A stretch of 6,792 nt of DNA, taken from NCBI GenBank assembly GCA_031296345.1, contig JARLFW010000110.1:1-6792 (forward strand). The letters are read 5' to 3'. The notes beneath the pieces are model-generated. The model saw only the letters and a list, made by a program, of their open reading frames with translations, did not search any database and was not told the origin of the DNA. Position 1 is the stretch's first letter; the number at the start of each line of letters is the position of its first letter. Below, one piece after another: positions 6,087 to 6,792 of the stretch. The stretch is from Nitrosotalea sp. Its GTDB lineage: Archaea; Thermoproteota; Nitrososphaeria; Nitrososphaerales; Nitrosopumilaceae. The translations under genes were made by a program, and so were the position numbers.

Positions 6087-6108
6087 AAAAATTGTACTTT
6101 AATTAAAG
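6087..6108 (-). terminator. Possible terminator of the upstream gene: 12-bp palindrome plus T5
   Basis: Read on the - strand, a perfect palindrome CTTTAATTAAAG (6097-6108) lies 15 nt past the TAG at 6124. It is followed by a T5 run (complement of A6087-6091). Together they could end the upstream transcript before the oxidase promoter. The palindrome has no loop and is all AT inside, so the T-run is the more meaningful part. Confidence 0.35.
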
Positions 6109-6123
6109 AATTACTACACATAA

Positions 6124-6792
6124 CTAAGAAAGCAGATTTTGATCATATAGATATCGTATTAGATTTGCAAAATCAGATTTAGTGATTTCACCATTTATTA
6201 CTAAATTTCCAGAATTGGCCACCCAATGTGGTACATGTTTTCCTGAAGCATCATAATCACTTAACAATTCGGTTATAGCAGATGGATCATTTGGATATCT
6301 TAACCAGTTAGATATATCATCAAGTAGATCTGCAGGATCTTGCTTTTGTAGTGAACGTATTAATTGTTCAGCGTGAAGAATCTTAAATTCAGGATAACAG
6401 TTTAACATTGTATACTCTCCTGACATGTAAAAATTCCAATTATTACAATCTACGTTATATTCAAATTTTGAATTATCATACTGCCAACCAAACCCATTTC
6501 TAATTGTAGAATCAGGATAGCCATGCCCATTGACAAGGGTTATTGTATTACTAACATAATCTGCCTTGACTTCGGCATAAAGTGCGTTAGGATACAAGAA
6601 TACTACATCGGGGTGACTGGTTATTGCGTCAAACTCCTACTTTGTCACATATTCGTTATGTAATACTATAACTCTCTTGTACTGTTTTAGAATATCAGGA
6701 TTCTTGTCTACATCTTGGTCTTTTACATATGGATAATTCAATAGCTTCAATACCCATGCACCAAAGATGCTTGAAGATTGAAATCCATTTAC
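6124..6792 (-). pseudogene. Gene of unknown function with in-frame TAG, 5' end beyond window
   Basis: The - strand frame is coding-like from the right edge down to TAG 6124-6126, except for one TAG at 6637-6639. Upstream of it the frame gives VNGFQSSSIFGAWVLK ... VIVLHNEYVTK (51 codons). Downstream it resumes as EFDAITSHPDVVFLYPNALY and runs 170 more codons without a break. No ATG occurs just after the TAG; the nearest internal start would be TTG 6595-6597. The C-terminal 35 residues (HVPHWVANSGNLVINGEITKSDF...) resemble a W-x-x-[NS]...[DN]-G-x-I-[ST]-x-x-[DE]-F...YL tail that I associate with exported thaumarchaeal proteins. I do not know the function. Either a recent nonsense mutation or a sequence error is likely; the rest of the frame shows no decay. 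Confidence 0.7.

Overview
The window looks like chromosomal DNA of an ammonia-oxidising archaeon (Nitrososphaerota/Thaumarchaeota, probably a Nitrosopumilus/Nitrosoarchaeum-like lineage). The reasons are: AT-rich DNA; TATA boxes placed about 25 bases before start codons (near-leaderless mRNAs); a tRNA with a bulge-helix-bulge intron; a half-size archaeal heme A synthase; and a terminal oxidase operon whose visible electron carrier is a blue copper protein rather than cytochrome c. The assignment rests on remembered family features and gene order, not on a search.

Layout. Positions 1-642 (+ strand): the 3' end of a branched-chain aminotransferase gene (ilvE), then two very small zinc-binding-type proteins (53 and 51 aa) and a T-run terminator. 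Positions 643-1030: an apparently frame-broken small gene on the - strand, then an intron-containing tRNA-Lys(CUU) on the - strand. Positions 1028-1723: an SRPBCC-fold protein with a ribbon-helix-helix-like tail (-), sharing a short divergent promoter region with a secreted or membrane-anchored protein of unknown function (+, 1724-2278).

Positions 2268-6063 hold the main system, an aerobic terminal oxidase operon read on the - strand from a promoter near 6059. Its order is: a signal-peptide/one-TM protein (103 aa), the CuA subunit II core (140 aa), subunit I (513 aa), a membrane-anchored double cupredoxin (325 aa), and a compact CtaA/Cox15 heme A synthase (148 aa). The expected flow is reduced blue copper protein to CuA, then heme a, then the heme a3/CuB centre where O2 is reduced. 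CtaA would supply heme A. Genes are mostly separated by 0-1 nt or overlap by 1 nt, which suggests translational coupling. The one longer gap (58 nt, before subunit I) carries a possible internal promoter and a perfect 14-bp palindrome.

Upstream of the operon (6124-6792, -) lies a gene that runs off the window and is interrupted by an in-frame TAG.

The most noteworthy points are: subunit II is divided into two proteins by one in-frame TAG followed immediately by ATG; the K-channel lysine of subunit I is replaced by histidine; the cupredoxin is an internal duplication with both type 1 copper sites intact; the tRNA-Lys has a 15-nt intron with a textbook BHB; and two other genes appear damaged (a nonsense codon and a frameshift). 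I found no CRISPR array, insertion sequence or integrase, and no clear sign of recent transfer.
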